Shown: in pieces, positions 23,248-35,212 of the stretch
Position numbering within the stretch: the first letter of the stretch is position 1
Layout of the letters: each line of letters begins with the position of its first letter
Assembly: GCA_029204225.1 (NCBI GenBank)
Contig: CM055096.1
Span: forward strand, 28,161,995 to 28,225,994
DNA: 64,000 nt
Direction of reading: 5' to 3'
Source: Diphasiastrum complanatum
Lineage: Eukaryota > Streptophyta > Lycopodiopsida > Lycopodiales > Lycopodiaceae
Notes under the pieces: generated by a model
What the model saw: the letters and a program-made list of their open reading frames with translations, nothing else
Told to the model about the DNA's origin: nothing
Database searches by the model: none
Made by a program: the position numbers and the translations under genes

Positions 23248-23852
23248 ATTTGAATTGCTATGGCACAAGTTGGGAATAGTATTGGTTAAGGACCTTTAAT
23301 TTGGAGTTTTGGATAGTTGGTCGATATGTGGAATAGAACATATCATTAAGTTTTGTCTTATGATGTCTCAAAACTAAGGGGCACTAGCTCTTTGAGTAGG
23401 TAAGATCAATTTATGTATAGCCTTATGATGTTCAAATAAGAATAAGAAACAAGATAACATCCGATTAATCTTCAATTTATCATAGACCTTGCATCTAAAT
23501 GTTCTAGGTAAACTAAAGCTAAACAATGTGCTATAGCCGATCATTCACATGTTCATCACTAACGTAAAATAAGCTTTCTTGTGATATTAGATTATACACT
23601 TGATATAGAAGGGGGTAGCTAGACCCCATGTCTATTTGAAAGAATCTCATCTCAACCACTAAGGGAGGAAGCATATTCATCCATGATGAAAGAGCATGGC
23701 TAAATCATCAATGTCTCTTAAAATACTCATCAGAGGGTCAACTTGCAAGCTCATAGTCAATTACCATGAGGACTTTGAAAATGTAATAATAATCAAAGAT
23801 ATAATTATTTCACTATCAAAAGAAAAGCACGTCATGCTATCCATATATTGAC

Positions 23853-23886
23853 TTGTGTGTGTGTGTGTGTGTGTGCGCGCGCGCGC
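23853..23886. repeat. (TG)n(CG)n alternating purine-pyrimidine tract
   Basis: About 22 bp of TG followed by 12 bp of CG: a continuous alternating purine-pyrimidine tract, the type known to adopt Z-DNA under supercoiling. Confidence 0.9.
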
Positions 23887-26800
23887 TCATGTAGATTTCT
23901 AATTATAGTATAAACTCCTCCATCTCCCCGTTAACCCTTCCATAAGGTTGCCAACTACTAAACGATATTTCTTTGGTATCTTATGTCTCCATGATTATGA
24001 ATATATCTCTTACAGTCCTTGTTGAGTATGTTCATCAATCAATTGCATGTAATAGTAGTGATTATTACAATTGTACAACAACTGGTAGTTGCTCCAAAAA
24101 AATGCAATCTACTTCAAATGTCACAATAAATAACATTTCACTAGAACAATCAAATGGTTAAAATCATTTCATGTCTATATGACTTAGAGGTCATCTACTA
24201 GTAGTTGGTGAGATTTTTGCCTTTGGCTTTATTGTAAGTTTGATACCAAATCCTCAGAAAAGTAAGTCACAAAGTTTTTTTGATATTATTGCACATGCTA
24301 CGTATGCTCTCTCTTGAGGAAAAAAAAATGAAAATCCACCATTTGTAAACTCCATGTAGCCCCATGGTGGTTACAATTTCAATGGATGAGATAAACTTTG
24401 TTCTATTTCTAGATGTTGGTGACCATCATGTCATTGTAATCCCCATTGTCAACAAAATTTGTGCACACTACACAATATATGATCTTTGTTTTTTTATGCA
24501 TGGGGATTATACATCAACTTGATGTGCATGACAATCAAGCATATATTTGTTATATTTTGCATTGAATACATACATATACACATACATACATACATATATA
24601 CATGCATGCAAGCAAGCAAGCATACATACATACATAAAAAGGAACTTGCACATCACAAAGAAAAAATTATTATTTGAAATAAGTGTATTTAACCTTTTCA
24701 AGAATTTGAATAACTTTTGTTTATACAAGAGATAGCTAGGGAATGGTACGCTATTAGAATAAGTGTACGTTCTAAATAAATCATGACTTCATCATAGGAG
24801 TCCCTTACAATGACCATTCAGGTTTGAATAAGCTTTACACTTAGATTGTTGTCATAAATTTGTGATTTAATTCTACATTATTGCAAAGCCATATCTCCCC
24901 TCTCGAATTTATCTTGAGTTATATGCACCACTTTGTTATGCAAAACTTGCATGCACAATATGAATAGAACTACTTGGGTTTTTTTAACTTGAAATATATA
25001 TCAAAATGAAACAATGACTATAAGATTCCAATAGTTTTAGATTGTTTGCAAATAACGTCTTAACTACCGACTTGACCTACCATGCAAATCGAGCTTAGAA
25101 TGGTTTCAATAGACGTTTTAAGCTTTTTCTTCTTTGACGTTTTAAGCTTTTCTTCCTTTATATGAATAAATAAATATTAAGGTCTTTTACATACTATGAC
25201 ACCTTTATCATATTAGTATTTATCATAAGATGATATCTCCATGCTAGCATGAAAGAAAATTTAAATTAATACCTATTAAGCAAAAGGCAAACATTATAAA
25301 TTTCAAAAGATGATTGTAGGAATATATTCATGTACAAAGAATAGAACATTCATAAAAAAAATCAATAGTGGTTGGTACATATGCTTTGTCATGCTCATTG
25401 GTACTAATAAAATATAAAAGTCACAATGACTTTGCTAGGTATATTATTCTTAGAATCTATGTAACTCATATGGTGGAGATATTTCAACTCATAGACGTAT
25501 AAGTCAATATTCTATCGAGAAATTGGTTAATAAACGTAATTATATTCATATGTGATAGATACAATATAGTTGATATGAAAATTATGGACTCTTTTGTAGT
25601 CTTTATCATTTCAACTATAAACGCTACAAACACAAACTTTGTTGTCAAAGTTGTTGTGAGACTATGTTACCCTTGTTTTGGGACCTCCCATCCATCCCAA
25701 ATATCATATCCTCATCAATTTCCATGAAGTAATTGTCCCAAGACTTCCAAGGATTTATGAAACTCCTTGAGTGCCATAAAATGTGTCTTGGACTCTGAAT
25801 TTTATCTTAACTTCCCATGATGACTTCACACCTCATTTTGCAAACTTAAAACTCCTTTAGTTATCATCTTTATGACTCATCATCTAGTGCCAAATATTCA
25901 TGTGACTCTTTGTCCTTGATTGACAAATACTTCCACAGATCTTCAAATGTTTCACTACTTGTTGACATCCCTTAGTGTGCTTATAGGAGTTTTACAAATA
26001 TAGCTTCAAATCTCATATAAATTCAGATCAAAATTCCTAAGGGATTTTCTCAAATGTGTTTCTAGAGTTTAGACCATGTTTGCTTCTTTCATAATTTGAT
26101 CTCACATCAATGTGCGTTCCAATGTATACTTATCATTCTATTTCATCTACATTCACAATCCGATCTATCCTTTGGAATATCTCGTTATTGATGAAAGCGA
26201 TACTGCTAATAATATGATAAACTTCTTGAATGTTACCATTTCCTTCGACCCAACAAATGGTTGCGACAACTTTATAAGTATGACAAAAAGAAGACACTTG
26301 TCTTTCCATTGCTTAGAGTATATACATTTGCCCTCTAATAGACCGGTGTATAATACATTTTGTTCTAGATGTTTGTATAAAGTTTCTATAATTGAAGATG
26401 AATGCTAAAACGACTTTGCTATGTCTTTTGTCTTTAATTACCTGATTAATCGCAAAATTGGATAATTCATAATCTTGTTAAGAATTGGGTTGGAAGAATA
26501 TTCTTGAAATCCAGTAATTTTCCTTGAGGGAAAGATTTTGATTTTTATATTTCATGACTGGTATGTTGCACTTATACATTAGTATCTTTCAATAATTAAG
26601 TATGGTTTTGGAATCCTATGAATTATGATTGACAAATCATAAGATTCCAAATATTTATGATTGACGGATCATAAAAAAATTGCTACTTAATTGTCATTAG
26701 AAGATTATAAAGAAATGTGATTATTCTTAAGATAATGAGTAATTCTCAATTTATTGAAAGAGTCAAGAATTTAGATCAGTTAGTTGAAAAATTAAATTTC

Positions 26801-26930
26801 TTTACTTCAATGCTTAATTGAGATTGTGTGGGTCTCACAAGCATTCTCATAGAGGTAATTTATTTTTACTTATGAGGAATTTACTTACCTTAGAGGATGA
26901 AGTTCTACTACAGATTGTGGTCTATAGATG
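23887..26930. other. AT-rich DNA, no gene recognised
   Basis: Apart from the CATA microsatellite at 24567-24636 I see no coding family, RNA gene or terminal repeat. The 98-codon open frame at 26112-26408 has no motif I recognise. TGGTATTAG near 26945 is PBS-like but unsupported. Confidence 0.35.
24567..24636. repeat. (CATA)n microsatellite with AAGC insert
   Basis: CATA repeats with imperfect TATACA units and a central (AAGC)n block near 24610. Confidence 0.9.
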
Positions 26931-26939
26931 CTTGTGTAC

Positions 26940-28024
26940 AGTGTGGTATTAGTGAAAATCAGATTCAATGTGAAGCATGGTTCTGAAATAAATGGAAAAG
27001 CAGTATGATATCACGAGTCCCTCAGGCATCAAAGACAGCCATCGTCTGATCAGAAACTGAAGAGTCGTAGATGTCTGTGTTCTGATCAGAGTGAGTAAAC
27101 AAGCGCGATGATAAAGTGCATTCAATCACAACAAGCATTCATCTACGTTATACACAGATAGAAAAACTAATGCTGCTATATTACATTGAAGCACAATACA
27201 AATAACAATCACAGCAAAAAATTGACGGCATAACTGGGAGGCTCAAATAATACGTCTCATGGATGGAGCAACCAATAATCTGTGCTTGGATGATCTATGT
27301 ATAGTTTTCATCTGTGTATTGACTACATTGAATGCCTGTCACCTAATTAGGAAAGTTGTTGTACTTGGAAGTATATGGCTTTGGTGACAACTATACATAG
27401 TATATACGATCAACAAATCAGGATCGTTGATGCGGACGAGGACGTCGCAAAAATCTCTCACTTCGCATTTTACGTGAAGTGGTTTTCTCTCACTTCGCAA
27501 ATTTTGGGAAGTGGTTGGGAATGTTCCTCGTTCAAAAACAGACAACCTTCGGCATTTTACCTCTCCTTTCGGGTTTTTGAGAAAAGAATCAAAGGTGCTC
27601 TTAAAACAAGTTTAAGTTGTCCTTAAAAGTTGGCGAAGGTGTCTTTAACAGGTGAACCCTTAAAAATAGAGGACCTTCTGAAAGTTTTTCTCTCTTCGCA
27701 TTTTTAGGAAGAAGCGAAAAAAGGACGAAGGTGTTGAAAATAGTTAAACTGTTGAACTGTGAATAAGTTGACTTCTTCCAAAAATAATTGAACAAAAGAA
27801 GTCAAAGGTAAGTGTCGCAATTTTTGAAAAGTGCAAAAAATGCAAACTGCGACACTTAGTGTATTTCTGCAGACTATTCAAAAAAAATGTAAATCTGCAG
27901 ACTTGTTCTAAATGCAAGTTTTGTGGAAGTCTTTGAAGATGGCCAAGTCTTCAATGACTTCAAGTTATTAAACTTAACATATGAGCTTAAATTTATGATG
28001 GGATTGGTTGCTTAATTTCCAACA
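26940..28024 (-). repeat. 3' LTR of minus-strand copia element
   Basis: On the minus strand the pol stop is followed by a polypurine tract (CTTAAGGGGGAC, 28025-28036) and then TGTTGGAAATTAAG, a typical copia LTR start, so the right edge at 28024 is solid. The other end was not found; the coordinate given is only an outer estimate. The interior is A/T-rich, with repeated CACTTCGCA and GAAG motifs. Confidence 0.55.
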
Positions 28025-28037
28025 GTCCCCCTTAAGG

Positions 28038-29050
28038 TCATGGTTGGTGCCTTGGTATCTTCGTCAGGTTCAGCACATTGAAGAACTTCTGGTGCTTGAT
28101 CCTGGGAAGCACTTTGGTGAAGATGTTTGTGGCCATTTCTATTGTGGAGCGGTATTGAAGGATCACTTGCCCTGAGAAAACTTTCTTCGAATGAAATGAT
28201 ACTAGATGTCTATGTGCTTGGATTTGCCATGAAATCTGGGATTCAGTGACAGTGAAATACAACTCAAGTTGTCACACAGAATGGTGGTAGTATTGAACTG
28301 AGTGTGATGTAAGTCATGAAGTAATAACCTAATCCATACAGCTTCTTTTGAAGCTTGGCATGCTGTGATGTACACTACCTCTGTCGAAGAAAGTGCAATT
28401 GATTTCTGCTTCCTTGAGTACACCCGCTGACTAAGATAGATCTTCTTCTGAAGTCTATCTCTAGTAATGTGAATTCCTAGCAAAGAATGGACAGCTCCTA
28501 AATCAGTCATGTCAAATTCCTTTGACAAATCACTCTTAGTAGTGTGCAATAGAGAAGTGTTGTTAGACAAAATAAATGCATCATCTACGTAAAGAGCTAT
28601 GTGAACTGAATTGGTGCCTATATGCTTTGAATAAATATTATAGTCAGCTGAATTATTTGCAAATCTCAATTGGATGAGGTAAGAGTTGATTCTATCAAAC
28701 CATGCTCTTGCGGCCTGTTTCAGACCGTAGATTGCTCTGTGCAGCTTGCACATTTTGTGCTCTTGGCCTTTGACTTCAAATTCTTCCAGTTGGAAGGGGC
28801 ACAGTTCTTCTTCGACATTGTCATTGAGGAATGCTGTCTTAATCTGATTGATTTGTTTGGTTGTCTGTTCATCGCTTCCGCTACCACCATGCATTAAAAG
28901 TTCTAAAATTATTATGTTCGTATGTTCGCCTACTGAGTCACCAGTAGTGCACGAACCAAGAGAATTGAACGGACTAATCCTCTCATTTCTCCGGCAAATG
29001 GGAATCCACAAGTTCCTATAAAAGGAACTCCACTCTATGTAATTCTTCAT
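28038..29050 (-). pseudogene. Ty1-copia RT and RNase H remnant
   Basis: Right to left: QIKTAFLNDNVEEELCPFQLEEF, CKLHRAIYGLKQAARAWFDR, the active site IALYVDDAFILSN and DMTDLGAVHSLLGI (RT). YLSQRVYSRKQKSIALSSTEVVYI then joins the RT end directly to late RNase H, so a piece of about 100 codons is deleted. The end is SKHIDI...RSTIEMATNIFTK, then a stop. The coding start before 28900 is unclear. The polypurine tract and LTR follow. It is probably the same insertion as the gag pieces at 29.7-36.4 kb, but rearranged. Confidence 0.9.
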
Positions 29051-29409
29051 CCATAATACAAGAGATCAAGGTTCTATCATTATGGGTCCACATGTGCTTT
29101 ACATTGGTGTGACTAATTTTAGCTTGGCTTTGTGTTTTCATGTTTTTGTTTCTAAGTTCTTGCTAACTAACCCCAAGTTTAGCATACGTGTTTGTTTCTA
29201 AAGTTATCTAGTTAATATTGCTTGGAGAGAGAGAGAGGGTAGGAGGGCGAGGAGCCCATGTTAGAAGAGGCAATAGAGGAGAGAAAAAAGAGGGAAAAGA
29301 GAGGCTAAGAGAGAGAGTTGTGTGTTTGAATGTGTTTTAAGCTATTGTTCATTTTGGATTTGCAAGTAGGTTTTGTGGGCAGATTGCAGGCATAGGCATC
29401 TCCAAGGAT

Positions 29410-29750
29410 CTTAGTTGGACCGAGCCCACTTCTCGTGCTACACGACCTTGAGAGATGGTAGCCAGTCTCTTTCTTGTCAACGACAAGAATAGAAGAGTGG
29501 TAACATCTTGAGTCTCATATAGACTTATGAGATTATCCCAAGCTTGCTTAGATGCTTAGATGCTTCGTTGCTACTGATATGAGATATTTGTGAATCCTTG
29601 AGATTCATGGATATTAATGGAAGAGCTCTACAATCATTCTTGTTGTGGTAGGATTGATAATACATCGACCACATCTCAAAAATTGTTCTCTAACAATATC
29701 ATCTTCATACGATACTTTCACATTTGAAAGTCATTGCCATTGAATGGCTT
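29410..29750 (-). pseudogene. Second copia gag fragment
   Basis: Near 29740 the minus strand reads IKPFNGNDFQM-KYRMKMILLENN with a stop where Trp is expected, then AWDNLISLYETQDV near 29540. These are the start and the UBN2-like middle of a copia gag. It follows pre-integrase sequence of another gag, so it comes from a different element or a rearrangement. Confidence 0.6.
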
Positions 29751-30948
29751 GATGAGTCGAATTTTTAAAGACAATTGCTCCATGTGTCTATTAAGATAAA
29801 TAATTAGATGAACATCAAAGCCTTTATCCATCAATTGAGCCATACTCAAAATATTTTTGGTAATAGAAGACACAAAAAGTACATTGTCTAGATTCAATAT
29901 TTTTGAAGGTCCTATGAATAAAGGAGTTGTACCAACACCTTAAACACTACATTCTTGATCATTTTCAATAAATATTGACTTCTTAGCACCATGGTAAGAG
30001 AGTAGAATTGAGAAAAATTCTTTTTGAAAGGTGTGGGAAGATGCCTCCACTATATGTCCACCAATTGTCCTTTGATTTGTCCTCTGTGCATGGTGATGAG
30101 GTAGTTGATGCCATCAAAGATAATTCTTCATCATATTTCTCCTCCTCAATTGCAAGATTCCCTTGCTTGCCCTCTCCTTATGCATGTTTCTTCTTGGAAC
30201 ACTCAGATGCAAAGTGCCCCTTCTTGCCAAAGTAGAAACACTTGAGCTTGGATTTGTCCTTCTTACTCTTCTTCTTTGAGCTTGATTGGACTTTTTCATC
30301 ATTTGATGGATCATCTCCTTGTTGCTTGTTGGATTTTTTGCCTTTCGACTTTTCTTTCATGAAGAAATTTGCCTCCTCATCACCCTTGTGCAAGGAAAAC
30401 GATCCCATACTAGCTTTGATATGTTGGATCCTATTTTTCTCAGCTCTAAAAACTCTTTGGAGCTTCTCAATGGATGGAAATTTTTTTTGGATAGCAAAAC
30501 TTTAAATAAGATTGGAGTACTCATCTCTCAATCCATTCAAGATGACTTGGACAATCCCAGTCTCCTTGATCTGGTCACCTATGGAGCTTAATTCCATATT
30601 TAGTGATTTGACTCTAAGAACATATTCTTGAGCACTCTCACCACTTTTCCTCCTGCTTTGTAGGACATGATTCCTCAACATAATGACTCTAAGAACATAT
30701 TCTTGAGCACTCTTGTCACTTTTCCTCATGCTTTGTAGGACATGATTCCTCAACATAAGCATTCTAGAGTTATTTTTTGACTCATAAATGGCCTTCAAGG
30801 AATCCCATGCCTCCTTGGCCGAGATGCAAGAAGCAACTTTTTCTAGAACTTCATTACTTACAATCATCTTGATGCAACGCAAGGTAAGATTACACTTTTT
30901 TTTGTATCTTTGCAACTTTTGACCTCCATGAGGTTCTTCCACCACAAG
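29751..30948 (-). pseudogene. Copia gag (C-terminal part), protease and pre-integrase remnant
   Basis: Minus strand: a UBN2-type gag (CNLTLRCIKMIVSNEVLEK, CISAKEAWDSLKAIYES) and a CCHC knuckle at about 30200 (CFYFGKKGHFASEC, first positions altered). The protease motif is degenerate (WWTYSGG near 30090, where DSGA is expected), then SITKNILSMAQLMDKGFDV. A 75 bp unit is tandemly duplicated at 30610-30684 and 30685-30759, which repeats MLRNHVLQS-RKS--SAQEYVLRV. The N-terminal third of gag lies 5.3 kb away at 36271-36418, separated by the inserted element. Confidence 0.85.
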
Positions 30949-30969
30949 AACACATATAGCAAATATCCA

Positions 30970-31465
30970 CGCACAATACAAAGGAGGACGAGCGGGCAAA
31001 AAAAAATTCGCGTGGATATATCCGTGGATTGGCGTGGATATACGCATGGATACAAGCGCATGGATTATTCACGCGTGAATGTTCCACACAAATGTCTTTT
31101 CCGGCAGCAGATTGGCCGGATGTCATGAAATTCAAAATGCGTGGATTATTCACGTGTAGATTATCCACGCCAAGTCCGACTATCGGCAGTCGGGCAAATC
31201 TCCGACACCCGGAGCTGGAAATAGAAATTCTAATTTCGTGTGGATAATCCACGCCATAGTTAAAATAAAATAAAAAAGGCTTGGCTTTTGCGTGGATACT
31301 GCATGGATAATTATCCATGCGTGGATTATCCACGCGAAATTCGCTTTATCCACGCAAAATCCAGAGAGTTGAGGTTGTGGATACCGCGTGGATAATTTTT
31401 TTTTTATATCCACGTGGTATCCATGCGGAAAGGTTTCTGGAATTTGCGTGGATTATCCACGCAAA
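30970..31465. repeat. Left array of CGTGGAT half-sites and palindromes
   Basis: Perfect GCGTGGATTATCCACGC at 31319-31335 and 31446-31462, a near-palindrome at about 31236-31254, and many single half-sites in both orientations (for example 31012, 31040, 31140, 31300, 31390). Spacing is irregular, so this is not a simple tandem repeat. Confidence 0.85.
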
Positions 31466-32225
31466 ATTTTTTGTCCAAAAAAAAAACATTTGGCGCGAAG
31501 CAAAATGTGGTTCGCTCTAGAGGTGACTTTCTATTTTTTGTGTTGTGTGTGAGAGAGAAAAAGAGAGTATAGATGAGAGTGAGAATGAGATGAGGATGAA
31601 TGTGAGTGAGAAGATTGATAGTGTTTAGGATTTTTAGTTCATTGATGGATGTTAATAGTATGTGTTTTGTGATCATAAGTTTTAAGATCTTTTTTGTTTG
31701 TGATGTAGGTTTGGATATGAAAAATGAGCTTTCATTACAAAGGATTCAAAGATCAAGTGCATGCAAAAGGAAAAGCAAAGATTGCAAAACAATGGAGATA
31801 CAATAGTAAAGGTAAATTCACATTTATTTTGATTCAATTGATATTTAGTTGATAACTTAATGTGTTATCTATTTCCATTACTTTTCATTGTGCTTTCCAT
31901 TACTTTTTATTGTGCATTCTAGCATGCAAATCATGTGCTAAAATAGATACATTGCATTGAATTTATCAATGGATACATTTGCATTGCATAGATGTGCATT
32001 AAATAGACTATACATTGCATTGAATACATCAATAGATACATTTGCAATCAATAGATGTGCATTCAATAGACTACACAATTGCATTCATGGATTAAAAATA
32101 TATGCATTCAAAAAATTTGCAAGAATGATGTGATGCCAAAACATTATATTGATTGATTTAAAAACAAGTACATTGATGAGAGAATAAATTCTCTCTTCCT
32201 ACATTGCCTTCTACAAGGCCTTACA

Positions 32226-33165
32226 TTTAATTTAAAAACCTCTACTCATCATCACTTCTTCTCTCCTTGCCTCCTTCATCTTGTAGATGTACGTTGGTGT
32301 CCACATCTTCAACTCCCCTTCACTTTCATTCACGTACTCTTCCACGTTCTCTTCGACATTTTCTTCCACATCACGAACACTTGAAGTTGTAGAGCCTCTC
32401 TACAAAATAGAATCAAAGATTTAATTAAATTGAGATTAAACTACTTGTAAACCACAAAGTAATCAATCACAAAACAATATTAAAAAATATTGCACTTACA
32501 AATTGGGCCTCTAGATTGCCCCTTCCTCCCGATCCCAAGTGACTTTGGCCATGTTTTAAGAGCTTCTCGGCGGCGGCCCTACGTTGTTGTTCATACTTTT
32601 GGGGATTGTTTTGCAACAATTCCCCTTTCACCTTCCTCCAATCCCTTTTGGAGCACCATCCAGGCTTTGTGGGATTCTTGGGATTCCTCACGACTCTTCT
32701 TATCAATTGCCTTGTGTTTCAAATTCAAAGGCACATTGTATTCAAGACCCAGGTCCTACTAAAAACATTGGATTGAGGGAATTCAGAATACAAAGTCTCT
32801 ATTATTTTATTTTTGTCTTCAAGCAATTGGGAGGAACAATCGATCATGTAATCTTTACCAAAATATAAAGCAACTAAATCACGCAAACAGGCATGAACTA
32901 CATTGTCATGCGTATTTTTTATAACTCCACCACGTGGATTAAGGTCATAATACACACTACACGATTCTTGGGAAGGGGCATCTTCGGAAGCTCTTCTCTA
33001 AGATGATTCACCCGAAGAAGATAACACAAGATTTTTTATTCTATCTCTTTGTTGAGGAGATAGATTCTCAAACCACTCTTGATTATATTCTTCGGGCTCC
33101 TCATGAGCTCTTTTCCTAGATGGTCTCCCACTTGACCTTCCACTTGACCTACCACTTGAAGACAT
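32226..33165 (-). pseudogene. Transposon ORF, two exons (plant Ptta/En/Spm-like?)
   Basis: ATG at 33165 opens a Ser/Gly/Arg-rich start (MSSSGRSSGRSSGRPS), then EYNQEWFENLSPQQRDRIKN. Stops interrupt the frame at 33000-32998 and 32727-32725. The reading then resumes with NPTKPGWCSKRDWRKVKGEL and HLGSGGRGNLEAQF. A donor (GTAAGT) follows at about 32502 and an acceptor (TTTTGTAG) at about 32403; the second exon is in phase and gives an acidic stretch (VEENVEENVEEYVNESEGE) and MWTPTYIYKMKEARREEV before a stop. The W..W and GSGG blocks recall the plant Ptta/En/Spm transposase family (Pfam Transposase_24), a weak memory-based match. Two or more stops make this copy inactive. Confidence 0.5.
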
Positions 33166-33500
33166 TGTATCAAAGAAAAACTTTAAAAGTTAGAAAGTAG
33201 TGGAGAATGGGAGTGAAAGAGTATTGAAGACTTTTAGATTAGAAGAGTAAGCAATGAATAGAAAGCAATAGATTAATAGTAAGCAAGAACAAAGAAGATC
33301 AATAGAGCAAGCAAAAACAAGAGCAAGATCACTAGCAATGAAGAGCAACCAAAAGCAAGCAAGCAAGATCTATAGAGCTTAGAAGAGCAATAGCAAGCAA
33401 GGGCACTAAACACTAGATTAGAAAACCTATAAAACTTGAAAGCAAAAGAAGAGGAACAAGAATGCTCGTGGAAATGCCATTTTATTGGCATTCAAGTTTT

Positions 33501-33533
33501 GCGTGGATTATCCACGTAGAAGTTATCCACACG
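33501..33533. repeat. Palindrome cluster upstream of the minus-strand transposon ORF
   Basis: GCGTGGATTATCCACGT, then AGAAGTTATCCACACG. The same 33 bp arrangement recurs with few changes at 35904-35936. It lies about 335 bp upstream of the ATG at 33165, a plausible promoter or operator position, or the internal end of a second nested copy. Confidence 0.7.
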
Positions 33534-34659
33534 TTTTTTTTTTTCCTCTCTTGGCACGTGAGAGGGTCCCCCACATGGGCTTGCATGCTTCAAATGTCAT
33601 TCAATATTTTCATAATCTTTTCTAGATTTTATGAGAATATTTTATTGTAGGATTTTACATAAAATATATTTTTTAATATGATGGAATGTAAAAAAATCAA
33701 TTCAAAAATCATTATGGTAGTATTTAATTGTTAAAACTAGTTTTATACTGTTATAAATTTTATTTTTCTTGAGTTTTGACATACAAGACAAAATCATGAG
33801 ATAAGAAATAGTACATATTATTATTAAACAAGTAATTTGACAAGTTTTTAAAGATTTTATGACATAATATTATGTCAAATCGGTGATGTCATAAAACATT
33901 TAGTTTATTAATAATCTAGGTGTCATAGATTTGATATAATTTGATGACATAATTACATGGTCAAATAATTTTTTTTTGCTTTTGTCATGTGGCCTCTTAA
34001 ATGGTTGCATGGGGTCATTTAGATTCATGATCAAAAGCATTTATGTTATATTGAGGACCTTAGTGATATGTGACATATATGATAAATCTTTTAATTGTTG
34101 GTGTGTGACCTATATAACCTTATATGAAATCATAGTAATTAGTTGAAATATCATTTAGCATTGTTATAAAGATGTTGATCAATGGTGTGTTATCTAGTAT
34201 ATGATTTCTTGCATACAAAGCAACCATAGATAGAAAGGGCGAATGCATATTGCTCGTCATGAGATACCATGGCACATTAGGCCAATCCAAAGAGATTTAC
34301 CTTGAGATCATCACTCATCTTAGACAAGAGTTTAAACTGAGAGCTTCGAACATTGACTGCTATGTGGTCTTTAAATTAGTTGAGATAGGCCTGCACGCAC
34401 TATCTATTGATGTCTAACATTTGTCAATATGGACCTCATTTTGATTGCTCGTCATGTGTTGCCCCACCCAAGCAATTTTCTTGATGGCAATGTTACAAGA
34501 ATATTGGATTTACATTAAGCATAAGTAGATTATACATGGATTAGATGTTGGCATGTCTTTAACAAATTTTATTATATTTGTTCAGAACATCCGGTCTCAT
34601 AATGATTACTTATGATGTGGTATAGAGTAGCTGGCTACAGTGTGTATTTGTCATCGACG

Positions 34660-35212
34660 ATGTCATCATCATCAAATAACCCAACGGGGTTGGCTCAACT
34701 GGTTAGCTTGGCATCCAAAGTTTCTTTGGTCCCAGGTTCGAGCCTCCCCTTGGAAACCAAGAAGCATCATCATCAAATAGCGATTCATCTCATGATCACA
34801 ACAACAGGTATATATTGTTATTGATATTGACATCAATTGCACTTTATTTGTTATTTGAATATGAGTGTATAATTTTTCTTGCAAATTTATTCTTACAATG
34901 ACATTTGATTGGAATTATGAATTCTAGGGAAATTATCGTACCTCCACGTGATTTAGAGAAAGAAAAAAGAATTGAGCTCTATGACAGAAAAAAGGAGCAA
35001 TCAAGACTAAAGTACAATGAACAACTATTGACTGGTTCATCTTCAAGCTCTTCCATCAGTCGATGTAGACCGCCTATTAATCCATCACATGTATGTATAT
35101 TGATTTATGTCATAATTTTTTTATTTGTAATAGTGATGTAATCTGATTTGCTCTTTGGATATAGTATATTGCCCTTTGGAAAGCCAAGACACCACTCCAT
35201 TACAAATGAAAG
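34660..35212 (+). pseudogene. Unrecognised three-exon coding unit of the nested element, split by a SINE
   Basis: ATG at 34660 starts a Ser-rich exon (MSSSSN...), which the SINE interrupts after 34678. Beyond the SINE it continues DSSHDHNN to a donor at about 34806. Exon 2 (about 34928-35091) is in phase: REIIVPPRDLEKEKRIELYD, then KKEQSRLKYNEQLL and a Ser run, ending at PSH with donor GTATGT. A third piece after an acceptor at about 35164 reads YIALWKAKTPLHYK then stop. The LWK near its end may be the start of a BED-type finger, but that is speculation. The match of splice phases suggests a once-real gene. Function unknown. Confidence 0.45.
34679..34764 (+). mobile_element. tRNA-like SINE with 15 bp target-site duplication
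   Basis: An 86 bp insert flanked by CATCATCATCAAATA at 34664-34678 and 34765-34779. The body has a pol III A box (TGGCTCAACTGG, 34691-34702) and B box (GGTTCGAGCCT, 34735-34745) about 33 bp apart, and GGGG/CCCC ends that could pair as a short acceptor stem. A small 3' hairpin (CTTGG-AAA-CCAAG) follows. There is no A tail. The cloverleaf is poor, so it is a tRNA-derived SINE or a retroposed tRNA rather than a working tRNA gene. Confidence 0.7.

Noticed and set aside
24486-24735. Short frames over the CATA repeat
   Set aside because: Low-complexity translation of a microsatellite.
26936-26960. TGTACA followed closely by TGGTATTAG, like an LTR end plus copia PBS on the + strand
   Set aside because: Two extra bases separate them, the PBS match is weak, and no gag follows on the + strand; the right side is the LTR of a minus-strand element.
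30960-31470. CRISPR-like or simple tandem array in the palindrome-rich region
   Set aside because: Spacing and orientation of the units are irregular and there is no repeat-spacer pattern; this is plant nuclear DNA.
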